Shown in pieces: positions 33,881-41,129 of a stretch of DNA of 49,749 nucleotides (position 1 is its first letter; each line of letters begins with the position of its first letter). A program made the translations under genes and the position numbers. Below the pieces are notes generated by a model. It was not told the DNA's origin. It did no database searches and saw nothing but the letters and a program-made list of their open reading frames with translations. Origin of the DNA: DASZFV01 sp036494575 (GTDB taxonomy: Bacteria > Myxococcota_A > Polyangia > Fen-1088); assembly GCA_036494575.1 (NCBI GenBank), contig DASXOE010000173.1, forward strand, positions 1 through 49,749, written 5' to 3'.

Positions 33881-34567
33881 ATGAACCCGGCAACCGTCAC
33901 ACGCTTCGCGCGCCAGCTCGCGCTGCCCGAGGTCGGCCCCGCCGGCCAGGAGCGCCTCGACGCCGCGCGCGCCGCGATCGTCGGCGACGCGCTCGCGGCG
34001 GAGATCGTGGCGCGTTACCTCGCCGCCGCTGGGGTCGGCGCGTTGAGGCTCATCGGCGGCGGCACGGCGGCGCGGGACTGGGAGGCGGCGCTGCGCGGCT
34101 CGAACCCCGAGGTCGCCGTCGAGCACGTGGCCCGGCCCGCCGACGGCCGCGGCTGGATGGCGGGGCTCGACGGCGCCGCGATCGTCGTGCGCGCCGACTT
34201 CGGCGACGACGCCATGCTGCCCGCCGCGATCCGGCGCGGCGTGCCGGCCGTCATCCTGCGCGGCACGGAGGCCGTCGCCGAGGTCGTGTCGTTCCGCAAG
34301 CACGGCCCCTGCCCGCACGCGCCCCTCGACATCGCCGCCGTCGCGGCCGCCCCGTTCCCCGACGACCCGGCGAGCGTCGTCGCCGGGACGCTCGCCGCGA
34401 GCGAGGCGTTGCACGTGCTGCTGGGCGACGCGGCGCCCGCGCGCGCCAGCCGCGCCTGGCACCTGCGCGTCCCGCTCGACGGCGGCGACGCCACCGCCCA
34501 CGAGATCCCGTGGACGCCCGAGTGCTTCGCCTGCGGAGGCTCGGGCGCCGAGATGAGCTTCGCGTGA
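33881..34567 (+). CDS. Degenerate ThiF/E1-like protein (putative pseudo-E1 subunit)
   Basis: A 228-residue protein. It begins TVTRFARQLALPEVGPAGQE then RL, the N-terminal helix of MoeB/ThiF enzymes, with Arg11 at the position of the E. coli MoeB Arg14 that acts in the partner subunit's ATP site. Where GxGGxG is expected it reads IVGDALAAEIVARYLAAAGV, so the ATP loop is lost, though the fold pattern continues (GALRLIGGG). One CxxC (CFAC) remains near the C-terminus. It lies between cysO and cysM; its stop overlaps the cysM GTG start (GTGA). The likely role is a non-catalytic partner of the 32803 protein. Confidence 0.65.
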   Translation: MNPATVTRFARQLALPEVGPAGQERLDAARAAIVGDALAAEIVARYLAAAGVGALRLIGGGTAARDWEAALRGSNPEVAVEHVARPADGRGWMAGLDGAAIVVRADFGDDAMLPAAIRRGVPAVILRGTEAVAEVVSFRKHGPCPHAPLDIAAVAAAPFPDDPASVVAGTLAASEALHVLLGDAAPARASRAWHLRVPLDGGDATAHEIPWTPECFACGGSGAEMSFA

Positions 34568-35574
34568 GCCACGCCGCCGACGTCCTGCGCTCGGCCGCCG
34601 AGCAGCTCGCGCACATGGAGACGATCCGCCGCGCGCGCCTGCGCGTCGCCGAGCGCGTCACGGACCTCATCGGCGACACACCCATCGTGCGCCTGCGGGC
34701 CTTCGACAAGGACACGCCGGGCGTCGAGATCTGGGCCAAGTGCGAGTTCCTCAACCCGGGCGGCTCCGTCAAGGATCGCGCCGGCTACCAGATGATCCGC
34801 GACGCCATCCGCGGCAAGCAGCTCCAGGCCGGACAGGAGATCATCGACTCGACGAGCGGCAACACGGGCGTCGCCTACTCGCTTGTGGGCGGCGCGCTCG
34901 GCTATCCGGTGACGCTCGTCATGCCGGGCAACGTGTCGTGGGCGCGGCGCAAGATCTCGGAGGCCTTCGGTACGAAGCTCATCTTCTCCGATCCCATGGA
35001 GGGCTCCGACGGCGCCATCGTGCTTTGCCGGAAGATCGTCGCCGAGCACCCCGGCCGCTACTTTTACCCCGACCAGTACTCGAACCCCTCGAACCCCCTC
35101 GCCCACTACAACGGCACGGGCCGCGAGATCTGGGAGCAGACCGAGGGACGGGTCACGCACTTCGTGACGGGCATCGGCACGACCGGCACCGTGATGGGCA
35201 CGGGCCGGCGCCTCAAGGAGTACCGCCAGGACATAGAGGTCTACGCCGTCGAGCCCGACGACGCGCTCCACGGCCTCGAAGGTCTGAAGTACATGGACAG
35301 CTCGATCGTGCCGACCATCTATCACCCCGAGGAGCTCGACGGCGTCATCGCCATGCCCACCGACGAGGCCTGGGACGTCTCGGACCGCCTCGCCAAGGAA
35401 GAGGGCCTGCTCGTCGGTCACTCGTCCGGCGCCTCGCTCGCGGGCGCGCTGCGCATCGCGCGCCGCCTCACGAAGGACGGCCAGGCGGGCGTCGTCGTCA
35501 CGCTGTTTCCCGACCGCGCCGACCGCTACTTCGAGGCGCCCGTGACGACGCAGACGCCGGCCCCCAAAGGATGA
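34564..35574 (+). CDS. cysM: CysO-dependent cysteine synthase, CysM-like
   Basis: A 336-residue PLP enzyme: VTDLIGDTPIVRLRAF, the PLP-lysine Lys70 in NPGGSVKDRAGY, STSGNTGVAYSL and FVTGIGTTGTVMGTGRRLKE. Segments such as YFYPDQYSNPSNPLAHYNGT and HGLEGLKYMDSSIVP match mycobacterial CysM, which takes sulfur from thiocarboxylated CysO using O-phosphoserine. It has a longer N-terminus than the CysK at 31878. The GTG start overlaps the pseudo-E1 stop, and its stop overlaps the JAMM gene's ATG, so the cluster is tightly coupled. Substrate use is inferred from homology and neighbours. Confidence 0.87.
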   Translation: MSHAADVLRSAAEQLAHMETIRRARLRVAERVTDLIGDTPIVRLRAFDKDTPGVEIWAKCEFLNPGGSVKDRAGYQMIRDAIRGKQLQAGQEIIDSTSGNTGVAYSLVGGALGYPVTLVMPGNVSWARRKISEAFGTKLIFSDPMEGSDGAIVLCRKIVAEHPGRYFYPDQYSNPSNPLAHYNGTGREIWEQTEGRVTHFVTGIGTTGTVMGTGRRLKEYRQDIEVYAVEPDDALHGLEGLKYMDSSIVPTIYHPEELDGVIAMPTDEAWDVSDRLAKEEGLLVGHSSGASLAGALRIARRLTKDGQAGVVVTLFPDRADRYFEAPVTTQTPAPKG

Positions 35575-36074
35575 GAGACGTGAGCCCCATGACGACCGTC
35601 GCCGCCCCCCACCCCATCGTGACCGCCGAGGCCCTCGCCGAGATGTACGCGCACGCGCGCCGCGAATACCCGAACGAGTGCTGCGGATTCGTCTCCGGGA
35701 GCAAGGACGCGCCCACGGCCGGCCGCGCCGTCGCCTGCGTCAACATCCAGAACGAGCTGCACGCCCTCGATCCGAAGACGCACGAGCGTGACGCCAGCAT
35801 CGCGTACAACCTGGGCGCGGGCGACCTCTTCAAGCTGCAAAAGAGCCTGCGCTCGGCCGAGCCCGTCAAGGTCATCTACCACTCGCACATCGACGTCGGC
35901 GCGTACTTCAGCCCAACCGATCAGGCGGCCGCGCAGATGGACGGTGAGCCGAGCTACCCCGTGGAGTACCTCGTCATCGACGTGCAAAAGGACGGCGCCC
36001 GCGGCGCCGCCCAGTTCTGCTGGAGCGACGCCGAGAAGAAGTACGTCGAAGTGGGCCGCTACCCGGGACCCTGA
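35571..36074 (+). CDS. JAMM/MPN+ metalloprotease, Mec-like (peptidase M67)
   Basis: A 167-residue JAMM protease. The motif HSHIDVGAYFSPTD (His-x-His-x10-Asp) and an upstream Glu in NECCGFVSG supply the zinc ligands and catalytic acid. Mycobacterial Mec releases cysteine from the CysO-cysteine adduct; related QbsD/HcyD proteases trim residues after the Gly-Gly of their carriers. Either or both roles fit here, because the neighbouring CysO ends GGRR. The ATG at 35571 overlaps the cysM stop (ATGA); a second ATG at 35589 is an alternative. hemE follows 25 bases later. Confidence 0.9.
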   Translation: MRDVSPMTTVAAPHPIVTAEALAEMYAHARREYPNECCGFVSGSKDAPTAGRAVACVNIQNELHALDPKTHERDASIAYNLGAGDLFKLQKSLRSAEPVKVIYHSHIDVGAYFSPTDQAAAQMDGEPSYPVEYLVIDVQKDGARGAAQFCWSDAEKKYVEVGRYPGP

Positions 36075-36099
36075 CGTTATCGAGTAGAGTATCTCGGCG

Positions 36100-37113
36100 A
36101 TGCTTCCCCTGTTCCTGCGCGCGTGCCGCGGCGAGGCCACGCCGCGCGCTCCGATTTGGGTCATGCGCCAGGCCGGGCGCTACTTGCCCGAGTACCGCGC
36201 CGTGCGCGAGAAGGTCAGCTTCCTCGAGCTGTGCAAGACGCCGGCGCTCGCGGCGGAAGTGACGCTGCAGCCGCTGCGGCGCTTCGGCTTCGACGCCGCG
36301 ATCCTGTTCTCCGACCTGCTCGTGCCTCTCGAGGCCATGGGGCTCGAGGTGCAGTTCACGGAGAAAGGCCCCGGCCTGCCCGCGCCCGTGCGCACGCCGG
36401 CCGACGTCGGGCGTGTCGCCACCTTCGACGCGGAGGCGCGTACGGGCTTCGTCATGGAGACGATCCGCCTCGTGCGCAAGGAGCTACCCGTGGACGTCCC
36501 CCTCATCGGGTTCGCGGGCGCCCCCTTCACCGTCGCGACCTACGCGATCGAAGGCAAGACCGGCAAGACCTTCGGCGAGACGAAGAAGTTCTTCTACCAG
36601 CACCCCACCGAGGCCCGGCGCCTGCTCTCGCTCATCGGCGAGGCGACGCGCGACTATCTGCTCGCGCAGGTGCGGGCCGGCGCCCAGGCCATTCAGATCT
36701 TCGATTCGTGGGTGGGCATCGTGTCGCCGGACGACTGGGACGACTTCGTGCTCGAGCCGACGCGCGCGCTCGTCGCCGCCGTGCGCGCCTCGGGCGTGCC
36801 CGTGATCTACTTCCCCAACGGCGCGACGACGATCCTCGACCGCGTCGCGAAGGTGGGCGCCGACGTCTACGGCATCGACTGGCGCCTCCCCATCGACGAA
36901 GCGCGCGCGCGCCTCGGCGGCGCGGCGGCCGTGCAAGGCAACCTCGACCCGTCACTGCTGCTCGGCCCCGTGAGCGCGCTCGAGAAGCGCGCCGTCGACG
37001 TCGTGCGGCGGGGCGGCAAACGCGGACACGTCTTCAACCTCGGCCACGGCATCACACCCGACGTGCCTGTCGACAACGTCGCGGCGCTCGTGGCGGCCGT
37101 GCGGGGCGCTTGA
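36100..37113 (+). CDS. hemE: Uroporphyrinogen decarboxylase
   Basis: A 337-residue HemE with the N-terminal signature PIWVMRQAGRYLPEYR, AAILFSDLLVPLEAMG and GFAGAPFTVATYAIEG, and late VIYFPNGA and VQGNLDPSLLLGP. It decarboxylates the four acetate side chains of uroporphyrinogen III to give coproporphyrinogen III. It starts a compact heme run; its TGA shares one base with the hemH ATG (TGATG). It may be transcribed from its own promoter in the 25-base gap or from the cysteine cluster. The coproporphyrinogen oxidase step is missing from the window. Confidence 0.96.
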   Translation: MLPLFLRACRGEATPRAPIWVMRQAGRYLPEYRAVREKVSFLELCKTPALAAEVTLQPLRRFGFDAAILFSDLLVPLEAMGLEVQFTEKGPGLPAPVRTPADVGRVATFDAEARTGFVMETIRLVRKELPVDVPLIGFAGAPFTVATYAIEGKTGKTFGETKKFFYQHPTEARRLLSLIGEATRDYLLAQVRAGAQAIQIFDSWVGIVSPDDWDDFVLEPTRALVAAVRASGVPVIYFPNGATTILDRVAKVGADVYGIDWRLPIDEARARLGGAAAVQGNLDPSLLLGPVSALEKRAVDVVRRGGKRGHVFNLGHGITPDVPVDNVAALVAAVRGA

Positions 37114-38168
37114 TGTCGGTCTCGGCCAGCGCGCCCGAGGCGAGGGCCGCGCGCCCGACCAGCGCACGCGACGCCGAGCGCGAGCCGCTCGGCGTCGTGC
37201 TGCTCAACCTCGGTGGGCCCGATTCGCTCGCGGCCGTCGAGCCGTTCCTGCGCAACCTCTTCGGGGACCCGGACGTCATCCAGCTCCCGCCCGTCGTTCG
37301 CTGGTTCCAGCCGCTCTTCGCGCGCCTCGTGGCGCAACGACGCGCCCCCACGGCGCGCGCCGCCTACACGCAGATCGGCGGCCGCTCGCCCATCGCCGAA
37401 GAGTCATCGGCCCAGGCGGAGGCCGTGGCTTCGGAGCTCGAGCGCCGTGGCTGGCGCGCGCACGGCGTCGTCGCCATGGGCTGTTGGCACCCGTTCTCGG
37501 ACGAGGCCGTGGCGCGCCTCGCCGAGGTCGGCATCCGCCGCGCCGTGGCCGTTCCGCTGTTCCCGCAGTATTCGCGCTCGACGACCGGGTCGTCGTTCGT
37601 CGCGCTCGAGCGGGCCGTCGCGCGCGCGGGCGGCGCGCTGTCCGTCGCGCGGGTCGAGCGCTACCCGGAGGCGCCCGGCTATGTCGAGGCCATCGCCGAG
37701 CGCGTGCGCGCCGCCGCCGCCACCGTCCCGCACGGCGAGCGTCCGAGCGTGCCTGTGCTGTTCTCGGCGCACGGCCTGCCCGAGTCGTACATCCAGCGGG
37801 GCGATCCCTACCTCGACGACGTCCGCACGACCGTGGCCGCGGTCTCGGCGCGCCTCGGCCTGGGCGCGCGCGCGCGGCTCTGCTTCCAAAGCCGCGTCGG
37901 CCCGCAGCGCTGGCTCGGCCCCACGACCGAGGAGACGCTCGACGCGGTCGCGCGCGAAGGCCACCGCTCCGTCGTCGTCGTGCCCGTGGCCTTCACGGGC
38001 GAGCACGTCGAGACGCTGCAGGAGATCGACATCCTCTATAAGGAGCACGCCGCGCGCGCGGGCATCACGTGCTTCGCGCGCGCCCGCACCGTTGGGACCC
38101 ACCACGCCTTCATCGGCGCGCTCGCGGACGTCGTCGAGGCGGCGGCGCGCGAGCGCGGCTGGGCCTAG
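37113..38168 (+). CDS. hemH: Ferrochelatase
   Basis: A 351-residue ferrochelatase: GVVLLNLGGPDSLAAVEPFL, VPLFPQYSRSTTGSS, the active-site His block VLFSAHGLPESYIQRGDPY and the Glu block FTGEHVETLQEID. It inserts Fe(II) into the porphyrin at the last step of heme formation. The N-terminal 25 residues are Ala/Arg-rich and poorly conserved, so a later start is conceivable. It overlaps hemE by one base and precedes hemY by five. The Cys in the middle (LCFQSRVGP) could be a metal or structural site. Confidence 0.95.
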   Translation: MSVSASAPEARAARPTSARDAEREPLGVVLLNLGGPDSLAAVEPFLRNLFGDPDVIQLPPVVRWFQPLFARLVAQRRAPTARAAYTQIGGRSPIAEESSAQAEAVASELERRGWRAHGVVAMGCWHPFSDEAVARLAEVGIRRAVAVPLFPQYSRSTTGSSFVALERAVARAGGALSVARVERYPEAPGYVEAIAERVRAAAATVPHGERPSVPVLFSAHGLPESYIQRGDPYLDDVRTTVAAVSARLGLGARARLCFQSRVGPQRWLGPTTEETLDAVAREGHRSVVVVPVAFTGEHVETLQEIDILYKEHAARAGITCFARARTVGTHHAFIGALADVVEAAARERGWA

Positions 38169-38173
38169 GTCCG

Positions 38174-39508
38174 ATGCGCGTCGCGGTCGTCGGAGGTGGA
38201 ATCGCCGGCCTCACGGCCGCCGAGCGGCTCGTCGCCGCGGGCCACGACGTCACGCTGCTCGACGCGGAGGCGCGCCCGGGCGGCCTCATCCGGAGCGAGC
38301 ACCGCGACGGCTTTCTCTTCGAGACGGGGCCGCAGGCCATCCTGTCCGGCCGCCCCGACACGGCGGCGCTGCTCGCCGCGGCGGGCGTCGAGGCGCGCGT
38401 CCTTTGGTCGCACGAGGCGACGCGGCGCCGCTTCGTCTACGTCCGCGGCGCCCTGCGCGCGCTGCCGTCGAGCCCGCCCGCGCTCCTCAAAACCGACCTG
38501 CTCGGCGCCATGGCCAAGCTGCGCCTCGCGCGCGAGCCCTTCGTGCCGAAGAGTGATCCGGCGCGCGACGAATCAGTGCTGGAGTTCTTCGAGCGCCGCT
38601 TCGGCGCCGAGGCCGCGCGCGCCATCGGCGCGCCCGCCGTCATCGGCATCTACGCGGGCGACGCCGCCGCGCTCTCGATCAAGAGCGCCCTTCCACGACT
38701 CTACGAGCTCGAACAGAAGCACGGCAGCGTCCTGCGCGGCGCCTTCGCAGAGCGCGGCGCGGGCGAGACGCCGCGCTCTTTCTCCTTCCCCGAGGGCCTC
38801 GAGGAGCTCCCGCGCGCGCTCGCGGCGCGCCTCGGCGCCCGACGGGTCGTGGCCCGCGCGGCCGCGCTCGAGCGCGCGGGCGCCGGGTACCGCGTGCAGC
38901 TCGAGTCGGGCCCGCCCGTCGACGCCGAGCGCGTCGTCCTCGCGACGCCCGCGCGCGTGACGGGCCCGCTGCTCGCGCCGCTCGCGCCGGCCGCCGCCGC
39001 CGCGCTCGCCGCCGTGCCCTTTGCGCCGCTCGCCGTGGCGGCCCTCGGCTTCCGCGCGTCCGCCTCCGGCCCCGTCGACCTCGGCATGGATCTCGCGGCC
39101 TACGGCTTCGTCGTCGCGCGCGGCGAGGGACCGAAGGTCCTCGGCTGCCAGTACGAATCGTCGATCTTCGACCACCGCGCGCCGCCCGGCGCCGTCCTCC
39201 TGCGCACGCTGCACGGCGGGACGTTCGAGCCCGCGGTCGTCGACGCCAGCGACGACGCCATCGCGGCGAGCGCCGTCGCCGATCTGCGCGCCATCGCCGG
39301 CCTGCGCGTCGACCCCGACTTCGTCTCGGTCTGGCGTCACCCGGGGGCCATCCCTCAGTACGATCTCGGGCACGCGGCTCGCCTGCGCGCCTTGTCGGAC
39401 GAGCTCGGCCGCCTGCCGGGATTGCACGTCGTCGGCCAGGCCACGAGCGGCGCGGGCGTCAACGACGGCATCGCCGCCGCCGCCGCCCTGGCGCGGGGTT
39501 TCGGCTGA
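38174..39508 (+). CDS. hemY: Protoporphyrinogen oxidase (HemY/PPOX type)
   Basis: A 444-residue FAD enzyme of the amine-oxidase fold: VAVVGGGIAGLTAAERLVAA and LLDAEARPGGLIRSEHRDG at the N-terminus, PAVIGIYAGDAAALS in the middle, and GLHVVGQATSGAGVNDGI, the C-terminal FAD block. It oxidises protoporphyrinogen IX to protoporphyrin IX. The order hemE-hemH-hemY suggests one transcript for the late pathway. Coproporphyrinogen oxidation to coproporphyrin by a HemY of the Gram-positive route is a known alternative for this family; the presence of a classical PPOX route is only an inference. Confidence 0.9.
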   Translation: MRVAVVGGGIAGLTAAERLVAAGHDVTLLDAEARPGGLIRSEHRDGFLFETGPQAILSGRPDTAALLAAAGVEARVLWSHEATRRRFVYVRGALRALPSSPPALLKTDLLGAMAKLRLAREPFVPKSDPARDESVLEFFERRFGAEAARAIGAPAVIGIYAGDAAALSIKSALPRLYELEQKHGSVLRGAFAERGAGETPRSFSFPEGLEELPRALAARLGARRVVARAAALERAGAGYRVQLESGPPVDAERVVLATPARVTGPLLAPLAPAAAAALAAVPFAPLAVAALGFRASASGPVDLGMDLAAYGFVVARGEGPKVLGCQYESSIFDHRAPPGAVLLRTLHGGTFEPAVVDASDDAIAASAVADLRAIAGLRVDPDFVSVWRHPGAIPQYDLGHAARLRALSDELGRLPGLHVVGQATSGAGVNDGIAAAAALARGFG

Positions 39509-39578
39509 AAGCATTTCGAGGCTTGATTCCCCGCGTGAGCGGTTGGATCCTTCGCGGCATGAACACTGGAGTCGAACG

Positions 39579-40385
39579 ATGCGTTATCTGAAAGTCCTCC
39601 TCGTCCTCGTGATCGTCGCGGCAGCCATCGGCGGCGGCGCGGCCTTCGGGCTGCGCGCGGGACGCAACAAGGTCGGTACGCCCAGCGTCCTCAAGCCCGA
39701 CTTCTTCGTCGTCACGAACGCCATGGGCATCGGCCTCTTCGCGGCGCGCGTCGCGCCCGGGCCACACGTCATCTTCTTCGACACGGGGCTCGACCCGGAG
39801 GGCCGACCGGTCGATGCGCTCCTCCGCGCGCTCGGAGCGAGCCGCGACGACGTCACCGACGTCTTCCTCACGCACGGCCACTTCGACCACGTCGCGGGCG
39901 CGCGCGTGCTCACGAACGCCCGCCTGCACCTCGGCGCGCCCGACGTGCCGCTCGCGGCCGGCCAAATCCAGCCGGACGCGCTCGTGCCGATGCTCCTCGG
40001 CAAGGTGCTCGCGACGCCGCCCGTGACGGCGAACGCGCCCATGGTGCTCCCGGCCACCTTCCCCGTGGGCGCGCCTTCGGACGCGGGCGCCACCAAGATG
40101 GTCAAGGCCTACCCGACCCCCGGGCACACGCCCGGCTCGTACGTCTTTCTCTACGACGGCGTCCTCATCGCGGGGGACATCATGGTCCTCAAGCAGGGGC
40201 GACTCGACCCGCCGCCGCGCGTCTTCAACCCGCACCCCGCGGAGAACGAGGCCTCGATCAAGTCGCTCAAGACCCAGCTCGCGGGCGAGGCGATCGACAT
40301 CGTCTGCACGTCCCACGGCGGCTGCACGCCGAAGGGCCTCGGGCGCATGCTGCTCGACGAGCTCATCACGCGCCTCGGCGGCTGA
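39579..40385 (+). CDS. Membrane-anchored MBL-fold metallo-hydrolase
   Basis: A 268-residue MBL protein with an N-terminal membrane anchor or signal (LKVLLVLVIVAAAIGGGAA). Zinc ligands: FLTHGHFDHVAG (His-x-His-x-Asp-His), YPTPGHTPGSYVFLY (His) and LIAGDIMVL (Asp); the final His is in CTSHGGCTP. Likely periplasmic. Substrate is unknown. The ATG at 39579 gives the signal peptide at the correct place. It is preceded by a 70-base gap from hemY and followed by the palindrome at 40387. Confidence 0.82.
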   Translation: MRYLKVLLVLVIVAAAIGGGAAFGLRAGRNKVGTPSVLKPDFFVVTNAMGIGLFAARVAPGPHVIFFDTGLDPEGRPVDALLRALGASRDDVTDVFLTHGHFDHVAGARVLTNARLHLGAPDVPLAAGQIQPDALVPMLLGKVLATPPVTANAPMVLPATFPVGAPSDAGATKMVKAYPTPGHTPGSYVFLYDGVLIAGDIMVLKQGRLDPPPRVFNPHPAENEASIKSLKTQLAGEAIDIVCTSHGGCTPKGLGRMLLDELITRLGG

Positions 40386-40386
40386 G

Positions 40387-40415
40387 GAGCCCGTCTGCGT
40401 TAACGCAACGGGCTC
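40387..40415 (+). terminator. Palindrome, possible transcription terminator
   Basis: Arms gagcccgt (40387-40394) and tgcgtt (40396-40401) pair with aacgca and acgggctc (40402-40415), giving 14 base pairs with a single bulged C at 40395 and almost no loop. It starts one base after the MBL stop. No T-run follows, so it may also be a protein-binding site or act with Rho. The GTTAAC core recurs at thyX. Confidence 0.45.
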
Positions 40416-40533
40416 ACGTCGGGGCCTCCGCGCCCTCCTCCCCACCTCGCGACCTTCAGTCGCCCCTCCTCGCCGGACAGGAGGTGTGTGTGCCGGGATG
40501 TAGGTAATGTGTGACCTAGATCGCAGGTTGTGG

Positions 40534-40561
40534 TTGCAGCTGTCGCCTTGGGGGGGATAAT
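40534..40561 (+). promoter_or_regulatory. Candidate sigma-70 promoter for the small secreted protein
   Basis: TTGCAG (40534-40539), a 16-base spacer and GATAAT (40556-40561) about 28 bases before the ATG at 40589, with a ggagg ribosome-binding site between them. The rest of the gap (40416-40533) shows no gene. Confidence 0.55.
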
Positions 40562-40588
40562 CGTCGCTCACCCCACACGGAGGTACGC

Positions 40589-41107
40589 ATGCGGATGATG
40601 TTCGCTGTTTCCGCAGGAGTTGCGCTGTTGACCGCGGCCGGGGCGGGTTGGGCAGGCCCGAAGGACAAAGGGTCCAAGGACAAGGAGCCTGCCTCGTTCA
40701 ACAAGACCTTCCAATGGGAAGAGAAGGTCGTGGGCCCGAAGGACAAGGGCGTCGACCACGACCGCATCGCTGCGATGCAGGAACAAGGGCGTCGCGATGA
40801 GGCCGCCAAGCGCCGCGAGCCGCCGAAGAAGGTGCAGCGCACCGAGGGCATCAACGGCCCCGCCTCGTCGGTCATCCCGACCCAGGACATCGAGAAGCCG
40901 GCGCCCGCCGGCAGCGTGCGCGGCCCCGTTCACAAGGCGGCGTACACGCAGCCCAAGCCACACGACGCCATCGACGACGTGCTGGCCGAGAACTCGGCGT
41001 CGGACGAAAGCTCGCACCACGCCGGCCTCGCCAAGGTCATCGGCGGCTCGAGCAAGTCTCACCGGAGCGCCAAGCACGTCAAGCACGGTCGCCGCCGGCA
41101 CCGCTGA
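40589..41107 (+). CDS. Small secreted basic protein, function unknown
   Basis: A 172-residue protein starting with a clear signal peptide (MMFAVSAGVALLTAAGAGWA). The mature part is hydrophilic, with GPKDKGSKDKE and GPKDKGVDHDR repeats, Lys/Asp-rich segments and a basic His/Arg-rich end (SHRSAKHVKHGRRRHR). No family is recognised. A strong ggagg at about 40578 and a promoter-like sequence suggest an abundantly made product. It is convergent with mgtE, 22 bases between stops. Low-complexity composition makes structural inference unsafe. Confidence 0.7.
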   Translation: MRMMFAVSAGVALLTAAGAGWAGPKDKGSKDKEPASFNKTFQWEEKVVGPKDKGVDHDRIAAMQEQGRRDEAAKRREPPKKVQRTEGINGPASSVIPTQDIEKPAPAGSVRGPVHKAAYTQPKPHDAIDDVLAENSASDESSHHAGLAKVIGGSSKSHRSAKHVKHGRRRHR

Positions 41108-41129
41108 ACGTCGCGCGTCCGGGTCCTCG

